Source: Bacillota bacterium (lineage in GTDB: Bacteria > Bacillota > Dethiobacteria > Dethiobacterales > Dethiobacteraceae). Taken from it: a stretch of DNA of 13,061 nt. The notes beneath the pieces are model-generated. The model saw only the letters and a list, made by a program, of their open reading frames with translations, did no database searches and was not told the origin of the DNA. A program made the translations under genes and the position numbers. Below, in pieces: positions 6,755 to 12,679 of this stretch. Location of the stretch: the NCBI GenBank assembly GCA_012841735.1, contig DUUE01000071.1, positions 1-13,061 on the forward strand, in the 5' to 3' direction. Positions within the stretch are counted from its first letter, which is position 1. Each line of letters opens with the position of its first letter.

Positions 6755-6783
6755 CACGCCCGGGAAGGGTCGTGTTTTTTTTT
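6755..6783 (+). terminator. rho-independent terminator of the rsmA-ykuK operon
   Basis: CACG-CCC (6755-6761) pairs with GGG-t-CGTG (6767-6774), with one bulged T and a 5-nt loop, followed by nine T (6775-6783). It lies between the convergent YkuK and glycosyltransferase genes. Read on the minus strand the hairpin has no good T tract, so it mainly serves the plus strand. Confidence 0.8.
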
Positions 6784-6787
6784 GCAC

Positions 6788-7594
6788 TTACATGGAAAGC
6801 CCGGCCAAAAACTGCTGCAACAAGTCAAAACGACGCCGGTCGTGGTAGCCGATATAAACTTTATCGCCACTGCTGCGCATCCTGGGCCGGTGCTGCCACA
6901 AACAGAGGGCCTCAATGCAGTCCCCGATAATGGTATCAACAATGAGCCGGTTGTGTGTCACATTTTTAACTGATGAGCCGAGTTGTGCATGGGGGATTGT
7001 TCCGGCGATACCGGTACGGTAATGCAGGCGGACGGCATGGGTTAATAAAGTCGGAGGCACGGCAAAATCATTCCAGGGCGTATCTCTCAACATGCGGCGT
7101 GAGACGGCATGAAAGCCGTGTGACGGTGTGGCGATATTCACTTCTGCAAAAAGCCCCAACTCCCTGTTAAGCAACGCACGCCAGTAAAAAAGCGGCTGTG
7201 TCAGGTCGGCCAGGACAGTTTTGTCGGGGTAGCAGTCCAGCAGGGCCAAGTCCAGTTCCAGGCGCATTGTTGTGCCGATAAAGTCCTCCAGTTCCGTGGT
7301 AATTTCCCCCACCATGTCGCCATCCACAAAGACGGTGTAATCGGCACCGGCCGCATAAGCCAGCCTGGCTCCCACAGCCCGCGGTATATCTATGCCGAGG
7401 GGTGCGGCAAAAGAAACGAGTACTATTTTTTCCCGGTGTTGTGCGTAGGCATGTTGAACTTCTTTTGCCGTCAACTCGTTGGAGCCGTTAAGAATAACAA
7501 AAATCCGGGAAACGGTGTTTAGGGACAATAAAGAAGCCAGAACGCGCCCCACCCGGTATTCTTCCATGTGCACAGGAACAACGGCAGCAATCAT
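6788..7594 (-). CDS. glycosyltransferase family 2-like protein (GT-A fold)
   Basis: The start is the ATG at 7594-7592, because GGGAGGGG (7608-7601) lies 6 nt upstream and the frame then opens with a GT-A strand; a longer in-frame start 19 codons upstream lacks this. The 268-residue protein begins MIAAVVPVHMEEYRVGRVLASLL, typical of a GT2 nucleotide-sugar binding strand. IFVILNGSNE (31-40) and a DxD-type motif VFVDGDM (88-94, D91-x-D93) follow. No membrane segment is apparent, so it is probably cytosolic or peripheral. Donor and acceptor cannot be inferred. It stands alone on the minus strand, divergent from yabG and convergent with the YkuK gene. The gap to yabG carries a CATATAATA element on its side, hinting at mother-cell expression. 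A role in spore surface glycosylation is possible but is an inference from location only. Confidence 0.75.
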   Translation of the reverse strand: MIAAVVPVHMEEYRVGRVLASLLSLNTVSRIFVILNGSNELTAKEVQHAYAQHREKIVLVSFAAPLGIDIPRAVGARLAYAAGADYTVFVDGDMVGEITTELEDFIGTTMRLELDLALLDCYPDKTVLADLTQPLFYWRALLNRELGLFAEVNIATPSHGFHAVSRRMLRDTPWNDFAVPPTLLTHAVRLHYRTGIAGTIPHAQLGSSVKNVTHNRLIVDTIIGDCIEALCLWQHRPRMRSSGDKVYIGYHDRRRFDLLQQFLAGLSM

Positions 7595-7611
7595 ACTTTC
7601 CCCTCCCGGTT

Positions 7612-7620
7612 TATTATATG
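7612..7620 (-). promoter_or_regulatory. possible -10 element for the glycosyltransferase gene
   Basis: On the minus strand CATATAATA (7620-7612) fits the mother-cell sigma-E/sigma-K -10 pattern CATAnnnTA and also contains TATAAT. No good -35 for sigma-A, sigma-E or sigma-K is seen at the usual distance. A start about 7 nt downstream would cut into the ribosome site, so support is weak. Confidence 0.25.
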
Positions 7621-7648
7621 AGGGTGGGAATGATTCTGCTGCGGCAGG

Positions 7649-7677
7649 CACCCTTTCATCTGCGTGTTCATATCATA
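7649..7677 (+). promoter_or_regulatory. sigma-K-type promoter of yabG
   Basis: CACC (7649-7652) is followed after exactly 16 nt by CATATCATA (7669-7677). This fits the B. subtilis sigma-K consensus (mACm, 16 nt, CATAnnnTA) at every fixed position. B. subtilis yabG is known to be sigma-K dependent. The predicted start is about 20 nt before the ribosome site. Confidence 0.65.
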
Positions 7678-7722
7678 TATTGTTGGAAATTGTGCCTGGC
7701 AGGGAAGGAAGGTGTGCGAGAC

Positions 7723-8577
7723 GTGTTTCAAGTCGGCGATACGGTTGGGCGCAAATCATACGCTATGGATATTCTCTTTAAAATTGTGGAAATTAATGAA
7801 GAAAAGCAAATGGCGGTGCTGAAAGGGCTGGATATGAGGCTGCTTGCCGACGCCAGCCTGGATGACCTGGATTACCCGGACCCGCAGGCGGTGCAGAAAT
7901 ACCGCAACCGTTCTGATGAAGTGCAAAAAGAGTGTATTCGTAAAATTTACCGCCGCCGCAGCATGGAAAGGGAGCAGCTGCGCGGTATCAGCGGCAGGGC
8001 CCCGGAGGAGTTTTTTGAAATGCCGGGTAAAATTTTGCACCTGGACGGTGACCGGGATTACCTGGAAGAATGTATGAAAGCATATCAGTCACTGCAGCTG
8101 GATGCCATCGGTGAACATATCCCGGAGAAAGAACAGCCTGCCCAGGTCTGGAATCTGCTACATCAGCACAGGCCTGATATTCTCATTATTACGGGCCACG
8201 ATGCCTACCTGAAAAACCCGGAACGCAATTTCCAGGATCTGAAATACTACCGTCATTCCCGCTATTTTGTGGAAGCTGTCCGTAAAGCCCGGCAATATGA
8301 GCCGGGGAAAGATGACTTGGTGATTTTTGCGGGCGCCTGCCAGTCTCATTATGAAGCCTTACTGGCCGCAGGCGCCAATTTTGCCAGCTCACCCCAGCGT
8401 GTCCTGATTCATGCCTTGGATCCCGTTTTTCTCGTGGAAAAAGTAGCCTTTACTTCCATTAATGAATCGGTTAACATTTTTGAGGTAATCAAGCATACCA
8501 TCACCGGCCTGGACGGCATCGGCGGCCTGGAAACCCGCGGTAAATTTCGCCTGGGGCTGCCCAAATCTCCTTATTGA
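7723..8577 (+). CDS. yabG: sporulation-specific cysteine protease YabG
   Basis: YabG is a mother-cell protease that processes spore coat and cortex-associated proteins (SpoIVA and SafA in B. subtilis; preproSleC and CspBA in Clostridioides difficile). The start is taken at GTG 7723, giving MFQVGDTVGRKSYAMDILFKI, which matches the family N-terminus. GGAAGG (7707-7712) lies 10 nt upstream. An in-frame GTG at 7714 would be too close to the ribosome site. The 284-residue length is close to B. subtilis YabG (290). ITGHDAYLKN (H159) and FAGACQSHYEALLAAGANFASSP (C206) are the conserved core; C206 lies where the catalytic cysteine of C. difficile YabG is placed, so the active-site assignment is by analogy. 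A sigma-K-type promoter lies upstream. No terminator is visible before the veg promoters. Confidence 0.95.
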   Translation: MFQVGDTVGRKSYAMDILFKIVEINEEKQMAVLKGLDMRLLADASLDDLDYPDPQAVQKYRNRSDEVQKECIRKIYRRRSMEREQLRGISGRAPEEFFEMPGKILHLDGDRDYLEECMKAYQSLQLDAIGEHIPEKEQPAQVWNLLHQHRPDILIITGHDAYLKNPERNFQDLKYYRHSRYFVEAVRKARQYEPGKDDLVIFAGACQSHYEALLAAGANFASSPQRVLIHALDPVFLVEKVAFTSINESVNIFEVIKHTITGLDGIGGLETRGKFRLGLPKSPY

Positions 8578-8602
8578 TTTTTGTCTTCTGCAGGCTGCAG
8601 TA

Positions 8603-8702
8603 TTGACATCAAAATTCGCAAAATTTAGTCTTGACAATTCTCTTGTTGTGTTGATATAATATTAAATTTACATTTGACACCATACAATATATATGTTACA
8701 AT
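8603..8702 (+). promoter_or_regulatory. tandem promoters of veg
   Basis: Three TTGACA hexamers stand in series at 8603, 8631 and 8674. The second is followed after 18 nt by TATAAT (8655-8660) with an extended -10 TG (8652-8653). The third is followed after 17 nt by TACAAT (8697-8702), also with an extended -10 TG (8694-8695). This last one has the same hexamers and spacing as the strong Pveg of B. subtilis. The first has only TAGTCT (8626-8631) as a poor -10. Start points near 8667 and 8709 would give leaders of about 68 and 26 nt. Confidence 0.8.
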
Positions 8703-8734
8703 ATACAAGTAAATCTTGTCTGGGGTGATAGCCT

Positions 8735-9007
8735 TTGGCAGCAACTAATGCACTTATGCAAATCAGGCGAAGCCTGGAGTCACATGTGGGGCAGAAAATA
8801 CGTTTGCGCGCTCATCGCGGGCGCAGGAAGACCCTGGAAAAAATCGGTGTTCTGGAAAATACGTATCCATCTATTTTTGTTGTGCGGGTTGATGAACCTA
8901 ATTATAAACAGCGTTTATCTTTCTCCTATGCAGATGTTTTGACGGAAACGGTTGAACTGACATTGGTACAGAGAGATACGAACGAAAACAATAAAAATCT
9001 GGCGTAA
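8735..9007 (+). CDS. veg: Veg family protein (biofilm-associated)
   Basis: The 90-residue product matches Veg of B. subtilis (86 residues): IRRSLESHVGQKIRLRAHRGRRKTLEKIGVLENTYPSIFVV and the later SFSYADVLTETVELTLV are recognisable. In B. subtilis Veg is highly expressed and stimulates biofilm matrix expression by opposing SinR; here the role is uncertain because SinR may be absent. The start is a TTG at 8735, chosen because GGGGTGA (8722-8728) lies 6 nt upstream. An ATG at 8756 is in frame but has no ribosome site and would remove conserved N-terminal residues. It lies directly after yabG, as in many Firmicutes. Strong tandem promoters precede it and two terminators follow, so it is probably an independent, high-level transcript. 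Confidence 0.94.
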   Translation: MAATNALMQIRRSLESHVGQKIRLRAHRGRRKTLEKIGVLENTYPSIFVVRVDEPNYKQRLSFSYADVLTETVELTLVQRDTNENNKNLA

Positions 9008-9013
9008 AGTCAA

Positions 9014-9039
9014 AAACAGTCGCAAGGCTGTTTTTTTTT
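9014..9039 (+). terminator. rho-independent terminator 1 of veg
   Basis: AAACAGTC (9014-9021) pairs with GGCTGTTT (9026-9033), one G-U pair included, around a GCAA loop of the GNRA type. The T run continues to 9039. It starts 7 nt after the veg stop codon. Confidence 0.85.
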
Positions 9040-9043
9040 GCCA

Positions 9044-9069
9044 TTTTCGCCTGTAAGGCGGAAATTTTT
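9044..9069 (+). terminator. rho-independent terminator 2 of veg
   Basis: TTTTCGCC (9044-9051) pairs with GGCGGAAA (9057-9064), one G-U pair, around a 5-nt loop, followed by TTTTT (9065-9069). It lies 5 nt beyond the first terminator and would stop leftover transcription from the strong veg promoters before the sporulation gene. Confidence 0.7.
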
Positions 9070-9161
9070 CTGCAACGGGGCGCCTCCTGTGCATGATTGG
9101 GGCCAAGCCGGCATAGTTATGATTATGCGGCAGAAATATGGTGAAGACTGTGCGGCTGAAG

Positions 9162-9190
9162 CACATTTTCCCCGGCGGGGGCATATAATT
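9162..9190 (+). promoter_or_regulatory. mother-cell (sigma-E/sigma-K type) promoter of the first SPOCS-LysM gene
   Basis: CACA (9162-9165) is followed after 16 nt by CATATAATT (9182-9190). This fits the sigma-K pattern except for the final A. The -10 CATATAAT also fits sigma-E (CATAnnnT), and GCACATT ending at 9167 is a fair sigma-E -35 at 14-nt spacing. Either sigma would place expression in the mother cell. The predicted start near 9196 gives a leader of about 80 nt. The rest of 9070-9161 shows no convincing gene or RNA. Confidence 0.5.
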
Positions 9191-9277
9191 AAGCGACGCC
9201 ACGGGAAAGGGGGCGGAGATACATTTTTGCCGTTCTCTGCATATTGTGTAGTAAAACAGACGAAAGGAGGCTAAAAG

Positions 9278-10891
9278 ATGGGTAAAGATGAATTTCAGGC
9301 GCTAAAATGTCTTACCGACCTGTTGAAGGTGGAACAGGTCATCGGTGAAAACGCATCGCAAACGTCCGTAATCCGGGAAATTGTCCTGCCCGGCAGGGTC
9401 CGGAAAATCACGGAAGTGGATACAAAACTGCGTGAAGTCAAGGGACGGGTAATTGAAAACAAAGTAGTTGTTGAAGGAATCATCCACAAACAAATATTTT
9501 TTGTGGATGAAGACACGGGCCAGTTAAAAGAATTTACCGTGGATGACGAACGTTTTGTGCACTTTGTTGATGTGCCCGGCGCCATGCCCGGGATGAATGT
9601 TCAGGTTCACGCCCGGGCAGAATTTGTCGGTCATGATTTCATCAAGGAAGTAAAAGCATACCACCGGGACGGTGAAGATGCGGACACTGCGGAAAGCGAA
9701 CTGGACCCGCAGGTATTCAAAAAGAAAAAGTTTGACTCCCTTTTCCGGCAAACGGTGGTGCTGGAAATCTTCGCCAAGGTTACGGAGTCTATTCAACTCG
9801 ATGTTGTGGTTGATGTGCACGGCATTGACCGCGGCAAGGTAATTACCGAACTGCTGAAAGTGGAAAGCGTGATCGGTGAAAATGCTTCACCCGTCACTGT
9901 CCGTGCAGATGTGGATTTTGACCGCCCGGCCCGGAGCATTAAAAACATTGATGCCCAGATCAAGGATATCCAGTCACGGGTAATTGAAAACAAAGTGATT
10001 GTGGAAGGTGTCCTGCATAAACACATTTACTTTGTCGGCGCGGAAGACGATATTGTATTTGAAACTTCCGTGGACGAAAAGTTTACCCATTTCGTGGACG
10101 TTCCCGGTGCTTTCCCCGGTGCCAATGTGCAGGTTCACCCGCGGGTGGAATATGTGGATGTTGATATCGATGCCTATGACCCGACACGCGGTGTCCAGAC
10201 TGCGATTATTGACATATTTGTCAAAGTAACAGAAACAGTACAGGTTGACGTTGTGACCGATATTAAGGGAGTCCACACCACAAAAGAATTGTTGAAAGTC
10301 GCCCAGGTTGTGGGAGAAGGCTCTGCACAGCAGACCATAGTTGCCAACCTGGCTGCACCGGCCAGAGTTCGCCGCATTGCCGGACCGCCCGAAACACGCT
10401 TTGAAAATCTGGAGACGCGGGTAATTGACGACAAAGTAATTATTGAAGGGGACCTCGTCAAGAATATTTTCTTTGTCCGGGACGGGGAGAACCCCGAGGT
10501 AATGGAATTTGACGCCCGTGAACACTTTACTGTGTTTGTAGATATTCCCGGTGCCCGCCCCGGCCATGTTGTGCAGGTCTACCCGCGGGTGGAATTCACC
10601 GATTTTGAAATCGACCACTATGACCGTCACCGTATCCGCCAGACTTCTGTTATTGAAATCTTTGTCAAAGTGACCGAACATGTGCAGTTGGAAGTGGTGA
10701 CAGGCTGCGAAACAGGCCCGAAACCGTCGGTAACAGTTTATATTGTACAGCCGGGAGATTCGCTCTTTAAAATTTCCCAGCGCTTCGGTGTGCCTCTGGA
10801 TGCAGTCATTGCCGCCAATCCCCAGATCACAAATCCCGATCTGATTTTCCCGGGACAAAAGATCATTATCCCGCGCTCTCCCAAAGGATAA
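9278..10891 (+). CDS. SipL-like spore coat morphogenetic protein, three SPOCS (DUF3794) repeats plus LysM
   Basis: The 537-residue protein has three SPOCS repeats (about 15-180, 192-329, 338-476) and a C-terminal LysM (about 487-533, YIVQPGDSLFKISQRFGVPLDAVIAANP). Each repeat shows LLKVxxVxGE, RVIxxKVxxEGxLxKxIFFV, HFVDVPGAxPG and EIFxKVTExVQ. The first repeat carries an acidic-basic insertion of about 25 residues (near 127-155). This three-SPOCS plus LysM layout is that of C. difficile SipL (about 515 residues), which binds SpoIVA through its LysM to anchor the coat in the mother cell. The gene follows yabG-veg as sipL does in C. difficile. The ATG follows AAAGGAGG (9263-9270) at 7 nt. A mother-cell promoter precedes it and a terminator overlaps its stop. 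Whether this or the next paralogue is the functional SipL is unresolved. Confidence 0.88.
   Translation: MGKDEFQALKCLTDLLKVEQVIGENASQTSVIREIVLPGRVRKITEVDTKLREVKGRVIENKVVVEGIIHKQIFFVDEDTGQLKEFTVDDERFVHFVDVPGAMPGMNVQVHARAEFVGHDFIKEVKAYHRDGEDADTAESELDPQVFKKKKFDSLFRQTVVLEIFAKVTESIQLDVVVDVHGIDRGKVITELLKVESVIGENASPVTVRADVDFDRPARSIKNIDAQIKDIQSRVIENKVIVEGVLHKHIYFVGAEDDIVFETSVDEKFTHFVDVPGAFPGANVQVHPRVEYVDVDIDAYDPTRGVQTAIIDIFVKVTETVQVDVVTDIKGVHTTKELLKVAQVVGEGSAQQTIVANLAAPARVRRIAGPPETRFENLETRVIDDKVIIEGDLVKNIFFVRDGENPEVMEFDAREHFTVFVDIPGARPGHVVQVYPRVEFTDFEIDHYDRHRIRQTSVIEIFVKVTEHVQLEVVTGCETGPKPSVTVYIVQPGDSLFKISQRFGVPLDAVIAANPQITNPDLIFPGQKIIIPRSPKG
9320..10705 (+). repeat. three in-frame SPOCS-domain repeats
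   Basis: The repeat units begin at 9320, 9851 and 10289 and are similar at DNA as well as protein level. A 21-bp identical block occurs at 9445-9465 and 9976-9996 (core GGGTAATTGAAAACAAAGT), and a diverged copy lies at 10418-10438. This suggests internal duplication within the gene or continued conversion between units. Confidence 0.8.
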
Positions 10892-10920
10892 GTAGCATCA
10901 CCGGTGCTACTTACTTTTTT
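10889..10920 (+). terminator. rho-independent terminator between the two SPOCS-LysM genes
   Basis: TAAGTAGCA (10889-10897, containing the stop codon) pairs with TGCTACTTA (10905-10913), 9 bp around a 7-nt loop, followed after one C by six T (10915-10920). It suggests the second gene has at least partly separate transcription. Confidence 0.75.
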
Positions 10921-10956
10921 AAGCCCCGGGCGGTGTCAGTTTCCGGCATGCCGCCG

Positions 10957-10965
10957 CATACCATA
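10957..10965 (+). promoter_or_regulatory. possible mother-cell -10 element for the second SPOCS-LysM gene
   Basis: CATACCATA (10957-10965) fits CATAnnnTA. At 16 nt upstream is CAGT (10937-10940), a poor sigma-K -35. The predicted start lies about at the ribosome site, leaving almost no leader. Placement between a terminator and a gene start is the main support. Confidence 0.35.
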
Positions 10966-10981
10966 AACGGGAGGAATGCGT

Positions 10982-12493
10982 ATGGCGGAGAAGGAAAAAC
11001 AACAGGCAAAAAGGCTGCGTGTAGTAATCAAGGAACAGGCGGCGGAAATAAGGCAAAAGCTTTCAGTCAGGCTTCCCGGTACAACGGGCCGGTTCAGTGA
11101 ACCGGAAGTAATCCTGGAAGGAATTAAAGCCGTAGCCCTGCAACATGAAGTCTGTTTCGAACTGGCCGTAGCCGTGGAAATATACTATGCGGCAGAGGGG
11201 ACCGGTTTGGTGGAAAAAGCGGTGTATCTTGTCCGCTTTACCCGGCTGCTGCCTGATGACGATGCTTTTCCCGACTGCAAAGCGGAGGCGGAGGCAGAAG
11301 TTAAGGTGGCGGGCAACTGGTTGCCTGCAGTTTCTGCGGAGCAGGAAGGGGCAACCGTGCTGACGGCAGAGTGCGTACTGTCTCTTTCTTACCGGCTTAT
11401 GGCGGAAGAGCAAGTGGAGTTTCCGCAGCAGGCGGGGGTTGCCCCAGCACCCGCCACCCTGGTTAATGTGGAAACTGTGAGGGGGCATTTCCGCCGGACA
11501 TTTGACCTGTCCCTGCCTGTTGACAGCACCCTGCTCTCCGAAAATCCAACCGATATTGCCTGCGGTTTCCTGAATGGGCGGGCAGTCGCCCTGTGCGGCT
11601 GGATCAAAGTGGAAGGCGATCTTGCCGTCGCCATCCCACAAGCAGCAACGCAAACCCTGCAGGAGGAAAAATTTATTTTTCCCGCCAGGTATTATTTCGA
11701 CATGCCGGCGGCAAAGCCGGGGTTGGAGGTTGAAGTGGACGGGGCGGCGCAAATAATTGCCTGCCGCCGCCGGCCGGGTACACAGGCATATTTTTTACGC
11801 GGCCTGTTTGAACTGCGCGGTACGTTGCTCCAAAGAGAGCCGCTGGCAGTAGCGGATGTCATCCCCGGTGACCTCCCCCGGCACCATTGTCCTTACAAGC
11901 TGGAAGAGGTGGTGTGCAGCGGCTCTTCGCAGACGCTGCTGGAGAGGGATGTCTTTTTCTCCCGTCCCGTCCGGGCGGTAAGGGAGCCAGTCGCCGCCCG
12001 TGTCCGCAACCTGCAGTACGAGATCATTCCCAACAAAGTAATTGTGCGGGGTGTATTGCAGAAAGATATCTTTGCCGTTGATGCCGAAACAAGCGTTGTT
12101 TTTTTACATGAAGTCCGCGAACCGTTTGTGCATTTTGTTGATGTGCCAAAGGCGGCGCCCGGAATGCGTGCCGAAGTGCGTGCCCGGGTGGAATATGTAA
12201 ACATCGAAACCGGGCTGGACCGGATGACGGCAAGACAGGTGACTATCATTGAAATTACGGTTAAAATCAGGCGATTGCTGAAAAGAGATATTTTGGTGCA
12301 GCCGTCGCTTTCTTCCCAACACTCCGGGCACGGGTTCGGGCCGCCGGGCAGGGTTTATTTTGCCCGTTCAGGGGACAGTGTGTGGACAATTGCCCGCATG
12401 TTTGGTGTGCCGCTCACGGCAATCATGGCGGTCAACAAGCTGCAAAGCCCGGATTTAATTTCTCCCGGGCAAAAACTGCTTATCCCCTCGTAG
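10982..12493 (+). CDS. SipL-like SPOCS (DUF3794)/LysM protein, diverged paralogue
   Basis: The start is the ATG at 10982, 7 nt after GGGAGG (10969-10974); the in-frame ATG at 10976 would be 1 nt away. The 503-residue protein has a Lys/Glu-rich N-terminus and two diverged SPOCS-like regions (about 20-145 and 165-285). One clear SPOCS repeat follows (about 307-436, EIIPNKVIVRGVLQKDIFAV, FVHFVDVPKAAPGM, VEYVNIET), then a glycine/serine linker and a LysM (about 457-503, YFARSGDSVWTIARMFGVPLTAIMAVNK). Its size and 3+1 layout resemble C. difficile SipL at least as well as the upstream gene does. There are scattered cysteines (C58, C99, C131, C194, C205, C261, C303, C312) that its neighbour largely lacks. 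A spore-coat role is inferred from family and place; it is not closely similar to its neighbour outside the last repeat and LysM. Confidence 0.85.
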   Translation: MAEKEKQQAKRLRVVIKEQAAEIRQKLSVRLPGTTGRFSEPEVILEGIKAVALQHEVCFELAVAVEIYYAAEGTGLVEKAVYLVRFTRLLPDDDAFPDCKAEAEAEVKVAGNWLPAVSAEQEGATVLTAECVLSLSYRLMAEEQVEFPQQAGVAPAPATLVNVETVRGHFRRTFDLSLPVDSTLLSENPTDIACGFLNGRAVALCGWIKVEGDLAVAIPQAATQTLQEEKFIFPARYYFDMPAAKPGLEVEVDGAAQIIACRRRPGTQAYFLRGLFELRGTLLQREPLAVADVIPGDLPRHHCPYKLEEVVCSGSSQTLLERDVFFSRPVRAVREPVAARVRNLQYEIIPNKVIVRGVLQKDIFAVDAETSVVFLHEVREPFVHFVDVPKAAPGMRAEVRARVEYVNIETGLDRMTARQVTIIEITVKIRRLLKRDILVQPSLSSQHSGHGFGPPGRVYFARSGDSVWTIARMFGVPLTAIMAVNKLQSPDLISPGQKLLIPS

Positions 12494-12558
12494 CTGCCAA
12501 CCTTAACCAGTGCTGCAGGATGGGCCGCACGCTGTCGTAAAGGCAGCTTTTTTTCTTT
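12492..12558 (+). terminator. long-loop terminator of the second SPOCS-LysM gene
   Basis: AGCTGCC (12492-12498, overlapping the TAG stop) pairs perfectly with GGCAGCT (12542-12548), followed by a T-rich tail (T 12548-12554, then CTTT). The 43-nt loop can hold a second stem: CAG-TGC (12508-12513) with GCA-cg-CTG (12527-12534). It probably terminates rightward transcription, but the branched form is unusual. Confidence 0.5.
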
Positions 12559-12565
12559 CTAACAT
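12503..12565 (-). CDS. possible 20-residue two-cysteine micropeptide
   Basis: On the minus strand a perfect Shine-Dalgarno GGAGGTG(A) (12577-12570) is followed after 5 nt by ATG (12565-12563) and a 20-codon frame ending in TAA (12505-12503). The peptide starts MLERKKAAF and ends TTACGPSCSTG, with two cysteines three residues apart. It has no signal peptide or membrane segment. The coding strand overlaps the plus-strand terminator, so the Lys-Lys codons are the complement of the T tract. No good promoter is seen on this strand, although the AT-rich stretch 12620-12660 could serve. An upstream CCTCC (12594-12590 read on the minus strand) could pair with the GGAGG and hide it. It may be a chance frame; I do not recognise the peptide. 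Confidence 0.3.
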   Translation of the reverse strand: MLERKKAAFTTACGPSCSTG

Positions 12566-12598
12566 GCTTTCACCTCCGGGGAGCAGGCGGGAGGGACT

Positions 12599-12627
12599 TT
12601 GCCCGCGTGGGACAGGCAAGCTATAAT
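12599..12627 (+). promoter_or_regulatory. sigma-A-type promoter of the terminal secreted-protein gene
   Basis: TTGCCC (12599-12604, 4 of 6) is followed after 17 nt by a perfect TATAAT (12622-12627). A start near 12634 gives a leader of about 46 nt. A weaker overlapping pair, TTGTAA (12630-12635) and TAAATT (12653-12658) with 17-nt spacing, is also possible. Confidence 0.55.
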
Positions 12628-12679
12628 AATTGTAAAGATTTCTTAACAATATTAAATTATCCTAAGGAGATGATATTTT

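Noticed and set aside
7618..7722. Upstream extension of yabG from the ATG at 7618
   Set aside because: The extension overlaps the sigma-K-type promoter and lacks family similarity; the GTG at 7723 gives the conserved N-terminus.
8585..8600. CTGCAGGCTGCAG as a yabG terminator
   Set aside because: The inverted repeat leaves almost no loop and has no T run after it.
9038..9274. 78-codon plus-strand frame between veg and the first SPOCS-LysM gene
   Set aside because: It starts inside the second veg terminator and runs through the promoter of the next gene; no ribosome site or recognisable sequence.
9974..10858. 294-codon minus-strand frame inside the first SPOCS-LysM gene
   Set aside because: Antisense shadow that simply mirrors the repeats; no ribosome site or family.
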